Shown here piece after piece: positions 13,665-19,743 of a stretch of 19,743 bases of DNA. The stretch is from Rhodocyclaceae bacterium UBA1310 (GTDB lineage: Bacteria; Pseudomonadota; Gammaproteobacteria; Burkholderiales; Rhodocyclaceae). Within the stretch, counting starts at the first letter, position 1. Each line of letters starts with the position of its first letter. The notes under the pieces are model-generated. The model was given only the letters and a program-made list of their open reading frames with translations, had not been told where the DNA came from and ran no database searches. The translations under genes and the position numbers were made by a program. Where the stretch lies: NCBI GenBank assembly GCA_002307175.1, contig DBTS01000155.1, positions 1 through 19,743 of the forward strand. Reading direction: 5' to 3'.

Positions 13665-13681
13665 CCGGGGCTCTGCCCCGG
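13665..13681 (+). terminator. GC hairpin after the 554-aa membrane protein gene
   Basis: CCGGGGC-TCT-GCCCCGG is a perfect 7-bp stem with a 3-nt loop, 9 bases after the stop codon at 13655. No T-run follows, so it is a stabiliser or a non-canonical terminator. Bases 13682-13841 show no gene. Confidence 0.4.
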
Positions 13682-13841
13682 TGCATTCGAGCTGGATTGC
13701 GCAAGCTGAAGATACCCCAAGCGGAAGGTTTAATTGTGCACCGATGCAATAGATAGAAAGATCCCATCGGGCGAGTTTTTGTGCAACAGACCACACGGCA
13801 TACGACTATCCATCAGCAATGAGGCACAACACAGTGGTGAG

Positions 13842-13867
13842 AGAAAACTGACTCATAGCATGAGTCA
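13842..13867 (-). terminator. Intrinsic terminator of the 147-aa gene
   Basis: TGACTCAT (13849-13856) and ATGAGTCA (13860-13867) form a perfect 8-bp stem with a 3-nt loop. On the minus strand it is followed by GTTTTCTC, a short U-rich tail. It lies 14 bases past the stop codon of the gene ending at 13882. Confidence 0.55.
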
Positions 13868-13881
13868 ACTTACACAACACC

Positions 13882-14325
13882 TCACCTGGTAACACGGCAG
13901 ATCGAGAAATTGCGTGCAGCAATCTGCAGCACACCACCAAACATGTTTACCTTGAACAGCAGCAGATTATCGAGAGCAGCAAGCTTCAGCGCCAGAGGGT
14001 CGATGCTCTTCTGGTAGGTCACATTCCACCCCTGTCTGTGGCGGCGAACAAGCTTCTCCAGCTCAGCGACATCCGTACTTGCATCAAAGCAAGCGGTGTT
14101 ATTGGGGGCATTTCCAAGGAGTACGTCTGCATCCAGCACAACCTGAAAATTCGCGCAACCCCTGAAGACGACTTGATAACGCCGGTTTTCCCAATGACGA
14201 AAGAGAGTAACTATCACCTTCGCCGCAGACCGTCGGTTTTTTGCCGGCACAAATTCAAAACCTTCAACCGTATCGTCGTGCGCATCGATGCACCGGAACT
14301 TCTCAGCAATGTCACAGGTATTCAT
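13882..14325 (-). CDS. Hypothetical protein (147 aa)
   Basis: A soluble protein without recognised domains. It opens MNTCDIAEKFRCIDAHDDTVEGFEFVP, has a basic centre with alternating strands (YQVVFRGCANFQVVLDADVLLG), a helix (STDVAELEKLVRRHRQ) and a hydrophobic C-terminus (ALDNLLLFKVNMFGGVLQIAARNF). It has four cysteines. The ATG at 14325 is preferred to a TTG four codons earlier; neither has a strong ribosome site. Base composition is less G+C-rich at third positions than the flanking membrane-protein and GNAT genes, which may mean later acquisition. The intrinsic terminator behind it supports a real transcript. Confidence 0.55.
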   Translation of the reverse strand: MNTCDIAEKFRCIDAHDDTVEGFEFVPAKNRRSAAKVIVTLFRHWENRRYQVVFRGCANFQVVLDADVLLGNAPNNTACFDASTDVAELEKLVRRHRQGWNVTYQKSIDPLALKLAALDNLLLFKVNMFGGVLQIAARNFSICRVTR

Positions 14326-14450
14326 TACGGGTACCAAAATTCAGGTTAGCCTACAGCATACGCCTGCACAGTCATTCAGAAAAACCGCGTAGGCCCACGA
14401 AACTTTCTCATGCCAGCCCCTAAGGCGTGGAATTTCGCCACCCATAGCCT

Positions 14451-14465
14451 GGAGGACGCTTTTTG
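14451..14465 (+). promoter_or_regulatory. Ribosome site that decides a TTG start
   Basis: GGAGG (14451-14455) is followed by a 7-base spacer and TTG at 14463-14465. The first in-frame ATG (14502) is preceded only by C-rich sequence with no Shine-Dalgarno. The TTG is therefore the better start for the GNAT gene. Confidence 0.6.
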
Positions 14466-15539
14466 AATAGACTCACATCCAGGCTCTCCCACTCCCCCAC
14501 CATGAACAACACTTCCCAAAACCCGGAACTCCCCTTAAAGACCGCCACCTACCAAATCACTTCTTCTGCCCTCGATTCCCCCGATGCATTAATGCTGTTG
14601 GAAGCGCTTTCCAAAACCCTTGAAACCATCACGGGCAGCAGTGGGAAAGCTTCCTTTGATCCGGCGGAAATGCAGGGCGAACGCACCTGTTTCGTGATTG
14701 CCCGCAATGCCTCTGGCGAACCCGTCGGCTGTGGCGCGATTCGCCCCCTGCAGGAAGACATTGCAGAACTCAAACGCATGTATGCCGTGCCAGGCTACCA
14801 GGGCATTGGCAGCGCCGTGCTGGCCCACCTGGAGCACGCCGCACGCCAGCTCGGCTACCGTACTATCTGGCTCGAAACGCGCAAGGTCAATACGCGTGCC
14901 GTGGCTTTCTATGCACGCAATGGCTATGCCCTGATCCCCAACTATGGCCGCTACGCCGGGCGCAACGAAGCGGTATGCTTTGGCAAACCGCTCGCCCCGC
15001 AGGAGCAAGCCCGCATGCCCACCGCCATGCGCCAGATCGAAGCCGGCACGCTGCACCTTGAGCCCCTGACCTCTGCGCATGCTGCAGAAATGTTTGGCGC
15101 ACTCAGCGACCCGGCCATCTATGAATTCGAGAACGCCCCGCCTGAGTCAGAAACCTGGCTGCAGGCACGCTACACCCGCCTCGAACAGCGTGGCCCGGCT
15201 GATGGCAGCGAAATCTGGCTGAACTGGGTGATCCACCTGCCCGATGGCACTGCCGCCGGCTATGTGCAGGCCACCCTGCTGCCCGAAGGCATCGCGCTGA
15301 TCGCCTACGAACTCGCCAGCCGCTTCTGGCGGCGCGGCATTGCCAGCACAGCCGTGGCCGCGATGCTGGGCGAACTGCACGAGCACTACGCCATCCACAC
15401 GGCACTGGCCGTGCTGAAATCCGCCAACTTCCGCTCCATGGGGTTGCTCCGCAAGCTGGGATTCACCCCGGCCGACGAGGCCACGCTGCAAAGGTACCGC
15501 GATACCCCGGATGAATCCGTAATGCAGAAAACGCTCTGA
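14463..15539 (+). CDS. Tandem GNAT acetyltransferase
   Basis: A 358-aa protein with two GNAT domains. The first, about 28-178, has the acetyl-CoA-binding loop YQGIGSAV (112-119) after strand ELKRMYAVP, followed by LETRKVNTRAVAFYARNGY. The second, about 188-350, is of the RimJ/RimL type: LHLEPLTSAHAAEMFGALSDPAIYEF at its start, then YELASRFWRRGIASTA (acetyl-CoA loop, about 282-297), and ANFRSMGLLRKLGF. Each domain could transfer an acetyl group from acetyl-CoA to an amine; the substrates are unknown. Two unlike GNAT domains in one chain are less common than single-domain enzymes and suggest domain fusion. It starts at TTG with a strong ribosome site and is likely monocistronic. Confidence 0.88.
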   Translation: MNRLTSRLSHSPTMNNTSQNPELPLKTATYQITSSALDSPDALMLLEALSKTLETITGSSGKASFDPAEMQGERTCFVIARNASGEPVGCGAIRPLQEDIAELKRMYAVPGYQGIGSAVLAHLEHAARQLGYRTIWLETRKVNTRAVAFYARNGYALIPNYGRYAGRNEAVCFGKPLAPQEQARMPTAMRQIEAGTLHLEPLTSAHAAEMFGALSDPAIYEFENAPPESETWLQARYTRLEQRGPADGSEIWLNWVIHLPDGTAAGYVQATLLPEGIALIAYELASRFWRRGIASTAVAAMLGELHEHYAIHTALAVLKSANFRSMGLLRKLGFTPADEATLQRYRDTPDESVMQKTL

Positions 15540-15806
15540 ACACCCGGCTTTTCAGACTGATCCGGCATGTTTCTGCACCCCGCATGAGAGCCCGCCGGCC
15601 TGAGCACACCCTGCCCGATTTTCCCGCAAGTCGCACTCCGCAGGCGGCGGCAAAACGCATAAAATCACTTCTGGATACAAGCCTGCGCCATTCAAGGGCC
15701 AGGGAAATGGCGCTGGCAGGTTTAAGGCTCAGTTTAGGCTCATGCAAGGCCCACCAAAGCACGGCAAACAGATTGAATCGCATCGTATTGCAGGAGACTG
15801 TGTTCA

Positions 15807-16064
15807 ATGGAAATCATTCTCGCCCTGGCCCTTTTCCTGATTTTCCTGATCATCCTGGCGCTCGGCCTGGTCGTAGTTGTGCTTGGCACGCTGAAAAAAG
15901 GCAAGATGGGCATCAATCTCGCAAAGACAGGCTGCGCCCAGTGCGGCGAGCCCATGCCCGCTATCCGCAAACCCGCCAATCTGCGGCAGGCGCTCTGGGG
16001 CGGGTGGACCTGCAAACAATGTGGCACAGAGAACGACAAATGGGGCAGGCAGATCCGGCCATGA
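15807..16064 (+). CDS. Small membrane-anchored zinc-ribbon protein
   Basis: An 85-aa protein with an N-terminal hydrophobic helix (about 3-28) and a basic stop (KKGK), then a zinc ribbon with CxxC at Cys43/Cys46 and Cys69/Cys72 (CAQCGE ... WTCKQCGTEND). The ribbon is likely cytoplasmic if the positive-inside rule applies after the helix. GGAG lies about 10 bases upstream of the ATG. It is the third small membrane zinc-ribbon protein in the window, though it is not a close relative of the pair at 740-1608: its metal site is contiguous and not split by the membrane. Function unknown. The 15540-15806 stretch before it shows no gene. Confidence 0.75.
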   Translation: MEIILALALFLIFLIILALGLVVVVLGTLKKGKMGINLAKTGCAQCGEPMPAIRKPANLRQALWGGWTCKQCGTENDKWGRQIRP

Positions 16065-16113
16065 CATCAAGCTCCAGCCCCACAAATCAGAGCGACTGCA
16101 GAAAGCTGGCCTT

Positions 16114-16164
16114 CCGACTTTGGTGTGGGGTTGATCTTTCGGTTCTTCAGGCTTTAGTGTGAGT
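16114..16164. repeat. Composite repeat, second locus
   Basis: CCGACTTTGGTGTGGGGTT (16114-16132) matches 4757-4775, and the reverse complement of 16141-16164 (containing CACACTAAAGCCTGAAGAACC across the junction) matches 4721-4743 and 4921-4944. The order and orientation of the units differ from the first locus. Shortly after it, as at the first locus, come GGCCGACAC and CGTAG and then a GTAGGG-family repeat. Confidence 0.5.
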
Positions 16165-16204
16165 CGCAAATCGCTTCTGCAGGCGCCTATACGGGGCCGA
16201 CACC

Positions 16205-16235
16205 GTAGGGCGGAGGGAGCGTAGCGATTTCCGCC
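16205..16235 (+). repeat. GTAGGGCGGA palindromic repeat
   Basis: GTAGGGCGGAGGGAGCGTAG then CGATTTCCGCC: the ends GGCGGA and TCCGCC are complementary. The copy at 16348-16377 is the same unit in reverse orientation. Confidence 0.65.
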
Positions 16236-16347
16236 GCAAGCTGCCGAGCGGGGACACCGCCTCCAATTGGGGAGTCTGCTTTGAAAAAAGCTTTCATGAT
16301 AAGGGCAAGTTAACCTCTTAACCCGCCAGACTGGATGATCTGTGTTC

Positions 16348-16377
16348 GGCGGAATTCGCTCCGCTCTCTCCGCCCTA
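16348..16377 (-). repeat. GTAGGGCGGA palindromic repeat, inverted copy
   Basis: The reverse complement reads GTAGGGCGGAGAGAGCGGAG then CGAATTCCGCC, differing at only a few positions from 16205-16235. The pair encloses about 110 bases with no gene. Confidence 0.65.
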
Positions 16378-16489
16378 CCCTGAACGCCCGCCACGCCTGG
16401 CTGAAGACATGAAGACATACCCCACGAAAATTGTTTGACCTGCGGTTATTTGTCACGAAAAACCCTGCCTTCCCCGGCTGGCCGCTTGT

Positions 16490-16563
16490 CGTAGGCCGCG
16501 CGAAGCGGAACAATGCAGCGAAGCGCAATTGCGCCGATCAAGCCTCCGCCCGGAGGGTGCAAA
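16490..16563. repeat. Dispersed repeat, subfamily 2, copy 2
   Basis: This aligns over its length with 2658-2731, including the shared TCAAGCCTCCGC block and the GGAG...GCAA end. It ends just before the Shine-Dalgarno of the possible 41-aa ORF. With the other repeats it fills most of the 740-base region 16065-16804. Confidence 0.6.
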
Positions 16564-16584
16564 CAAAGACAGGAGGAAGTCAAC

Positions 16585-16710
16585 ATGTCTGACCGTGACC
16601 GAAAGATAAAACCGTTCATGCTTTTGCCCCGTTCTAACGCCGGGTTAACAACTATCGAACAGCCGAATGATTCGCGGGATTCAGGACAGGGCTACAATTC
16701 TGCACGATGA
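16585..16710 (+). CDS. Possible 41-aa ORF with consensus ribosome site
   Basis: AGGAGG stands 8 bases before an ATG that opens MSDRDRKIKPFMLLPRSNAG and runs to a TGA at 16708. The ribosome site is among the best in the window. The peptide is hydrophilic, with no membrane segment and no recognised family. It may be a genuine small protein or the surviving 5' end of a gene whose remainder was lost; the sequence from 16711 to 16804 shows no continuation in that frame. Confidence 0.3.
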   Translation: MSDRDRKIKPFMLLPRSNAGLTTIEQPNDSRDSGQGYNSAR

Positions 16711-16804
16711 AATTGAGACGCTTCCAGCGTTTGCGGCGAGGGCCTGTCGCGCCGCATCACTGTAAGCAGCACTACACTACGAGACCTATAGGACCCTTTC
16801 CATT

Positions 16805-17350
16805 ATGGCTGCGAAAATACCTAAGGATTGCAATGACATTGAGCTTGGAACAGGTTCTCGTGTTCGTCTTTTATCTCTGTCGGGCCAATGGCTCAACGAA
16901 CTACCGCCCGACGAAATCGCTGACGTCAAATCAATGATCGGGAAGTTGTTTGTGATTGAGGAAGTCGACAACTACGGGCAGCCTTGGATTCGAAAATCCT
17001 GGATAGATTCAATTGAAGGCACTTGCCACGGGCACTCCATTGCTTTGGAGCCTCATGAGGCAAAATGCGTTGGAGGGCAAAGCAACTTGCCACCGCTGAA
17101 GGTGATCTTGAATTGCACAAGCGGATACCACGCAGAAATTGACCCAGTCGTCGAACGACTTATTGCTGGCGGGCTGACTTACATCGGCATTATTGGAAAA
17201 GATTGTGCAAAGATTGAAGACATCATTGACGAAATAGCAGTCGGTGACGGCTCCAACCCTAGGTCCGTACTTACAGCCTCGCATCCTGAATGCTCACTTG
17301 AAGATGCAATCGAATTGGCGCTATCACTTACTGGAGAGCATGCAGGTTAA
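16805..17350 (+). CDS. Hypothetical two-domain protein (181 aa)
   Basis: A soluble 181-aa protein in two parts. Residues 1-85 form a small beta-rich domain (GTGSRVRLLSLSGQWLNELPPDEIADVKSMIGKLFVIEEVDNYGQPWIRKSW ... CHGHSIAL) of the kind seen in short standalone bacterial proteins. Residues 97-176 look like a separate alpha/beta domain (LKVILNCTSGYHAEIDPVVERLIAGGLTYIGIIGKDCAKIEDIIDEI) that resembles a family of uncharacterised proteins (possibly DUF7684). Two normally separate units in one chain suggest a fusion. Codon use is noticeably more A/T-ending than in the left half of the window, so it may be acquired. TAGGA upstream is a weak ribosome site. Function unknown. Confidence 0.7.
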   Translation: MAAKIPKDCNDIELGTGSRVRLLSLSGQWLNELPPDEIADVKSMIGKLFVIEEVDNYGQPWIRKSWIDSIEGTCHGHSIALEPHEAKCVGGQSNLPPLKVILNCTSGYHAEIDPVVERLIAGGLTYIGIIGKDCAKIEDIIDEIAVGDGSNPRSVLTASHPECSLEDAIELALSLTGEHAG

Positions 17351-17461
17351 GTACAGGTCATTACGTTATAACCCCGCATGCGCGCCCCTGAGAAATATAA
17401 CCGTTCACCCCGGAAAATCACTAGCAAGCAGGTGCTCCATGATTTCAGGCATCGTTCCATC

Positions 17462-18061
17462 ATGAATAACAAGTGCTTTCTGGCCATCAGTTCGTTTCTC
17501 ATTCTTTGCTCAGGCGCAGCATCGGCAGAACAACTCTCTGCCGCCTCGATTCTCGCCGAGGTAGCCGAATCCGGCCCCGGAGAAGTCATCTCCAGGCACT
17601 TTGACAAGCCTGAGTGGCAGGCCATCCTGAATGGAATCGGCACCGCAGACGACAACTGGCTGAAGGTGTACGTAGCGTTAAGAAAAGGCTCTGATGGTGC
17701 TTCGGGTGAGGATCTGTCTGCGGCACTTTGGGATGGAGCCCTGCTGAAAGCCCCGTTCAAGGTATTCGCTATCGAGCACGAAGATTCATGTGAATTCACC
17801 TTTGAGTCAGATTGTCCGCCTAGCGGTATAGACAGCTATCTCAATCATCTGGAACAGGCCCTTGACCAGGCATCAGCTCCCGACCAACATGTGATGAAAA
17901 ATTGCTGTCTCGCAGGCATCAGAAAGACGCAGGCTGCATTTCCGAACCCTGAAGCTTATTCCCCAATCCAGAATTTCTGGGGACGCAATAAAATGAAGCC
18001 AGCTTCGCCGGCGACTTCAAGCGCCCAGCATCAGCCTCACCATTCACAACAGATCACTTAG
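17462..18061 (+). CDS. Secreted hypothetical protein (199 aa)
   Basis: An exported protein: MNNKCFLAISSFLILCSGAASA is a standard signal peptide, with cleavage likely after Ala22 (ASA before EQ). I chose the ATG at 17462 because it begins this signal; an in-frame ATG at 17378 would add 28 basic residues in front. The mature part is mostly helical, with FDKPEWQAILNGIGTADDNWLKVYVALRKGSDGASGEDLSAALWDGALLKAPFKVF as its most ordered region, two close cysteines (DSCEFTFESDC) and another pair (NCC) that could form periplasmic disulfides. The C-terminal 30 residues are low complexity (Pro, Ser, His, Gln). No family recognised. It follows the two-domain gene by 111 bases. Confidence 0.7.
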   Translation: MNNKCFLAISSFLILCSGAASAEQLSAASILAEVAESGPGEVISRHFDKPEWQAILNGIGTADDNWLKVYVALRKGSDGASGEDLSAALWDGALLKAPFKVFAIEHEDSCEFTFESDCPPSGIDSYLNHLEQALDQASAPDQHVMKNCCLAGIRKTQAAFPNPEAYSPIQNFWGRNKMKPASPATSSAQHQPHHSQQIT

Positions 18062-18100
18062 AGTCGCAACCGAGACCACACAGCCCGAAAGGAGCGAGAA

Positions 18101-18484
18101 ATGGGATTGTTCAATTTCTTCAAGACGCCAGCGCCAAAAGTCCCGCAATCCGACGAAATGGAGTGGATTCAGGTTGCAAGCAAGATCGCCAGCACTATTT
18201 GGCACCTTCTTCAAAACGATCCAAAGATGATCGCTAGTCCATTCGCACGCATTCTTTTGCGAGATGATTGGAACGTTGGAGTGGCGAACACTCAATGCGA
18301 TCCTGAGAAGATATTAGGCAAACATGACGTAGCGTTTGTTATTCTCAGAGAGGATCAAGCAGCTTACGAGAAGTGGGTGGAGGGGCTAAAAACTGGTAGC
18401 CCGACCTTCCAACAAATAGAAACAGAGCAGTTTGCCAAGGCTCTAACACGTAAACTACACGAGAGAGTGGAAGTCATCGACTGA
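18101..18484 (+). CDS. Hypothetical protein (127 aa)
   Basis: A soluble alpha/beta protein. The start MGLFNFFKTPAPKVP has the hydrophobic-basic leader common in small cytoplasmic bacterial proteins and is backed by AAGGAG 7 bases upstream. The remainder (ASKIASTIWHLLQNDPKMIASPFARILLRDDWNVGVA, then KHDVAFVILREDQAAYEKWVEGL) is evenly mixed in charge with no membrane segment. No family recognised. It lies 39 bases after the secreted-protein gene and may be co-transcribed. The IS element is 90 bases downstream. Confidence 0.65.
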   Translation: MGLFNFFKTPAPKVPQSDEMEWIQVASKIASTIWHLLQNDPKMIASPFARILLRDDWNVGVANTQCDPEKILGKHDVAFVILREDQAAYEKWVEGLKTGSPTFQQIETEQFAKALTRKLHERVEVID

Positions 18485-18574
18485 TACATACGTGTAGCAT
18501 TGTAGTCGAGCATGACAGCCAGCAAGCTGCACTTGTGGGCGCCCTCGGCTAATGGATCCTCACTTTCAAGCTAA

Positions 18575-19743
18575 GGATGCGCTGAACAATTCAAAATTCT
18601 TAGCGGACGGCATTTTTACGCGCAGATAGCGGGCCATTTTTTGCCTTCCGTACCTCCCGAGCAGATTTTTTTGCCGATCTGCCAGCCTCATTTGGGCGAT
18701 TTTCTTCGCCCAGGGGCTTTTCAGCCACCCTGTACCTGCGCTTTGGTACGCAGTTCAAATAGCGAGCGCTTGGCAATGAGCAAATTGGCCAGGCTGAACA
18801 GGGTCATCAACTGCGCGTGGTTTTTGGCGAGCCCTTTGTAGCGCACCTTCCGTAGTCCGAAGAGGTTCTTGATGATGTGGAAGGGGTGTTCGACCTTGGC
18901 GCGGACGCTGGCTTTGACTTGCTCACAGAACTCCTGCATGCGGCCCGCTTCAGTGTCCGGCAGGTTCTTGCGTTTGCCCGGACGCATGGCGATGAACCAT
19001 CTGACCTTGGACCTGGCCATCTCTTCGCGTTTATCCACGCCCTGATACCCAGCATCTCCATGCCCGTATTGCTCTTGACCGTGAAGCAGTGCATGGGCCT
19101 GGGTGACATCATGGACGTTGCCTGCAGTGCTCACGACGGTATGGATCAGACCAGAGTGGGCATCGACACCAATGTGGGCTTTCATGCCGAAGTGCCACTG
19201 ATTGCCTTTCTTGGTCTGATGCATCTGGGGATCACGCTCGTTCTTGCGGTTCTTGGTGGAGCTGGGGGCTTCGATGATAGTGGCGTCTACGATGGTGCCC
19301 TCACGTAACATCAGTCCTTTGTCGCTGAGCGTGGCGTTGATGCACGCAAAGATCCGCTCAGTCAGGCCATGCTCATTGAGCAGGCGTCGAAACTTCAGGA
19401 GTGTGGTGGCGTCCGGCGCACTCTCACGGGCCAGATCGATCCCGACAAAGCCCCGGATCGCCTGACTGTCGTAGAGCGCATCTTCGATGCCTTCATCGGA
19501 CATCCCGAAGCACTGCTGGGCAAGATACATGCGCAACATCCGCTCCAGCCCGATCGGCTGGCGTCCGCGTTGCCCGGCCTTCGGATAGAAGGGCTCAATC
19601 TCCGCACACAATGCAGCCCACGGCACCAGGATCTCCAGCTCTCCTAGAAAGCGGTCACGCCGGGTAAGGCGTTTCTTGGCCGCGTACTCCAGATCGGCAA
19701 AGCTCTGTTGCATGGCACTGCTCCGGTAATGCTTATGGGATAT
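18575..19743 (-). mobile_element. IS5-group insertion sequence, right end outside the window
   Basis: The probable left end is GGATGCGCTGAACAATTC at 18575, directly after CTAA (18571-18574). IS5-group elements insert at YTAR and duplicate those 4 bases, so CTAA fits. The 1169 bases present, with an intact transposase, match the roughly 1.2-kb size of the group. The other terminal repeat and the second CTAA should lie just beyond 19743. Confidence 0.65.
18721..19713 (-). CDS. IS5-group transposase
   Basis: A 330-aa DDE transposase, full length for the group. Motifs in order: RQPIGLERMLRMYLAQQCFGMSDEGIEDALYDS (about 51-83), SAPDATTLLKFRRLL, the first catalytic Asp in IVDATIIEAP (Asp143), KGNQWHFGMKAHIGVD, the second Asp in HGDAGYQG (Asp220), and the catalytic Glu in VEHPFHIIKNLFGLRKVRYKGL (Glu275). 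The reading frame is uninterrupted, so the element may be active. A start at 19713 fits the family. Confidence 0.95.
   Translation of the reverse strand: MQQSFADLEYAAKKRLTRRDRFLGELEILVPWAALCAEIEPFYPKAGQRGRQPIGLERMLRMYLAQQCFGMSDEGIEDALYDSQAIRGFVGIDLARESAPDATTLLKFRRLLNEHGLTERIFACINATLSDKGLMLREGTIVDATIIEAPSSTKNRKNERDPQMHQTKKGNQWHFGMKAHIGVDAHSGLIHTVVSTAGNVHDVTQAHALLHGQEQYGHGDAGYQGVDKREEMARSKVRWFIAMRPGKRKNLPDTEAGRMQEFCEQVKASVRAKVEHPFHIIKNLFGLRKVRYKGLAKNHAQLMTLFSLANLLIAKRSLFELRTKAQVQGG

Noticed and set aside
15584..16162. Plus-strand open frame of 192 codons overlapping the small zinc-ribbon gene
   Set aside because: Low-complexity Arg/Ser/Pro composition; the 85-aa frame inside it has the hydrophobic helix, CxxC pairs and ribosome site.

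Overview
The window is about 19.7 kb of chromosomal-looking DNA from a proteobacterium, most likely a betaproteobacterium. The evidence is moderately high G+C with G/C-ending codons, Shine-Dalgarno sites of the AGGAG/AAGGAG type, an IS5-group insertion sequence, a NifQ-like protein, LuxR/NarL-type regulators and dispersed GTAGGG-type palindromic repeats. The genus cannot be named from sequence alone. No rRNA, tRNA or CRISPR array was seen.

Left part (1-4451): a small GYF_2-like protein; an overlapping pair of paralogous zinc-ribbon membrane proteins; a COG0731-type radical SAM protein; an EthD-domain protein behind a promoter that carries a palindrome; a candidate small RNA of about 78 nt with promoter and intrinsic terminator (3499-3588); and a NifQ-like protein that lacks the first cysteine of its metal-binding motif and has no nif genes around it. 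Positions 4452-5050 hold dispersed repeats and no convincing gene.

Central minus-strand locus (10581 down to 5051), the most interesting part. In transcription order: two tiny LuxR-type helix-turn-helix proteins separated by 2 bases; a NarL-type response regulator whose receiver has lost its phosphorylation residues; a GH108 peptidoglycan hydrolase without signal peptide; a short possible ORF or remnant; two DUF2589-family proteins; an 85-aa protein; a third, shorter protein that I read as a divergent DUF2589-like relative; a Stv-like protein; and a single-pass membrane protein. From DUF2589-B to the membrane protein the genes are closely spaced with individual ribosome sites. A perfect palindrome lies upstream of the GH108 gene and its TAGGCAT half-site recurs upstream of the response regulator, so the regulators may control the locus. 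There are no capsid, tail, portal, integrase or holin genes, so it is not an ordinary prophage. I infer an uncharacterised, regulated envelope-associated system; its function is unknown.

Right part (10973-19743): an NTF2/DUF4440-like protein; a repeat-bearing intergenic stretch; a 554-aa multi-pass membrane protein with a helical-repeat C-terminus; an unrecognised 147-aa protein with its own terminator; a tandem GNAT acetyltransferase started at TTG; a small membrane zinc-ribbon protein; a 740-bp repeat-rich region with a possible 41-aa ORF; three poorly characterised genes, one of them for a secreted protein; and an IS5-group element running off the right edge.
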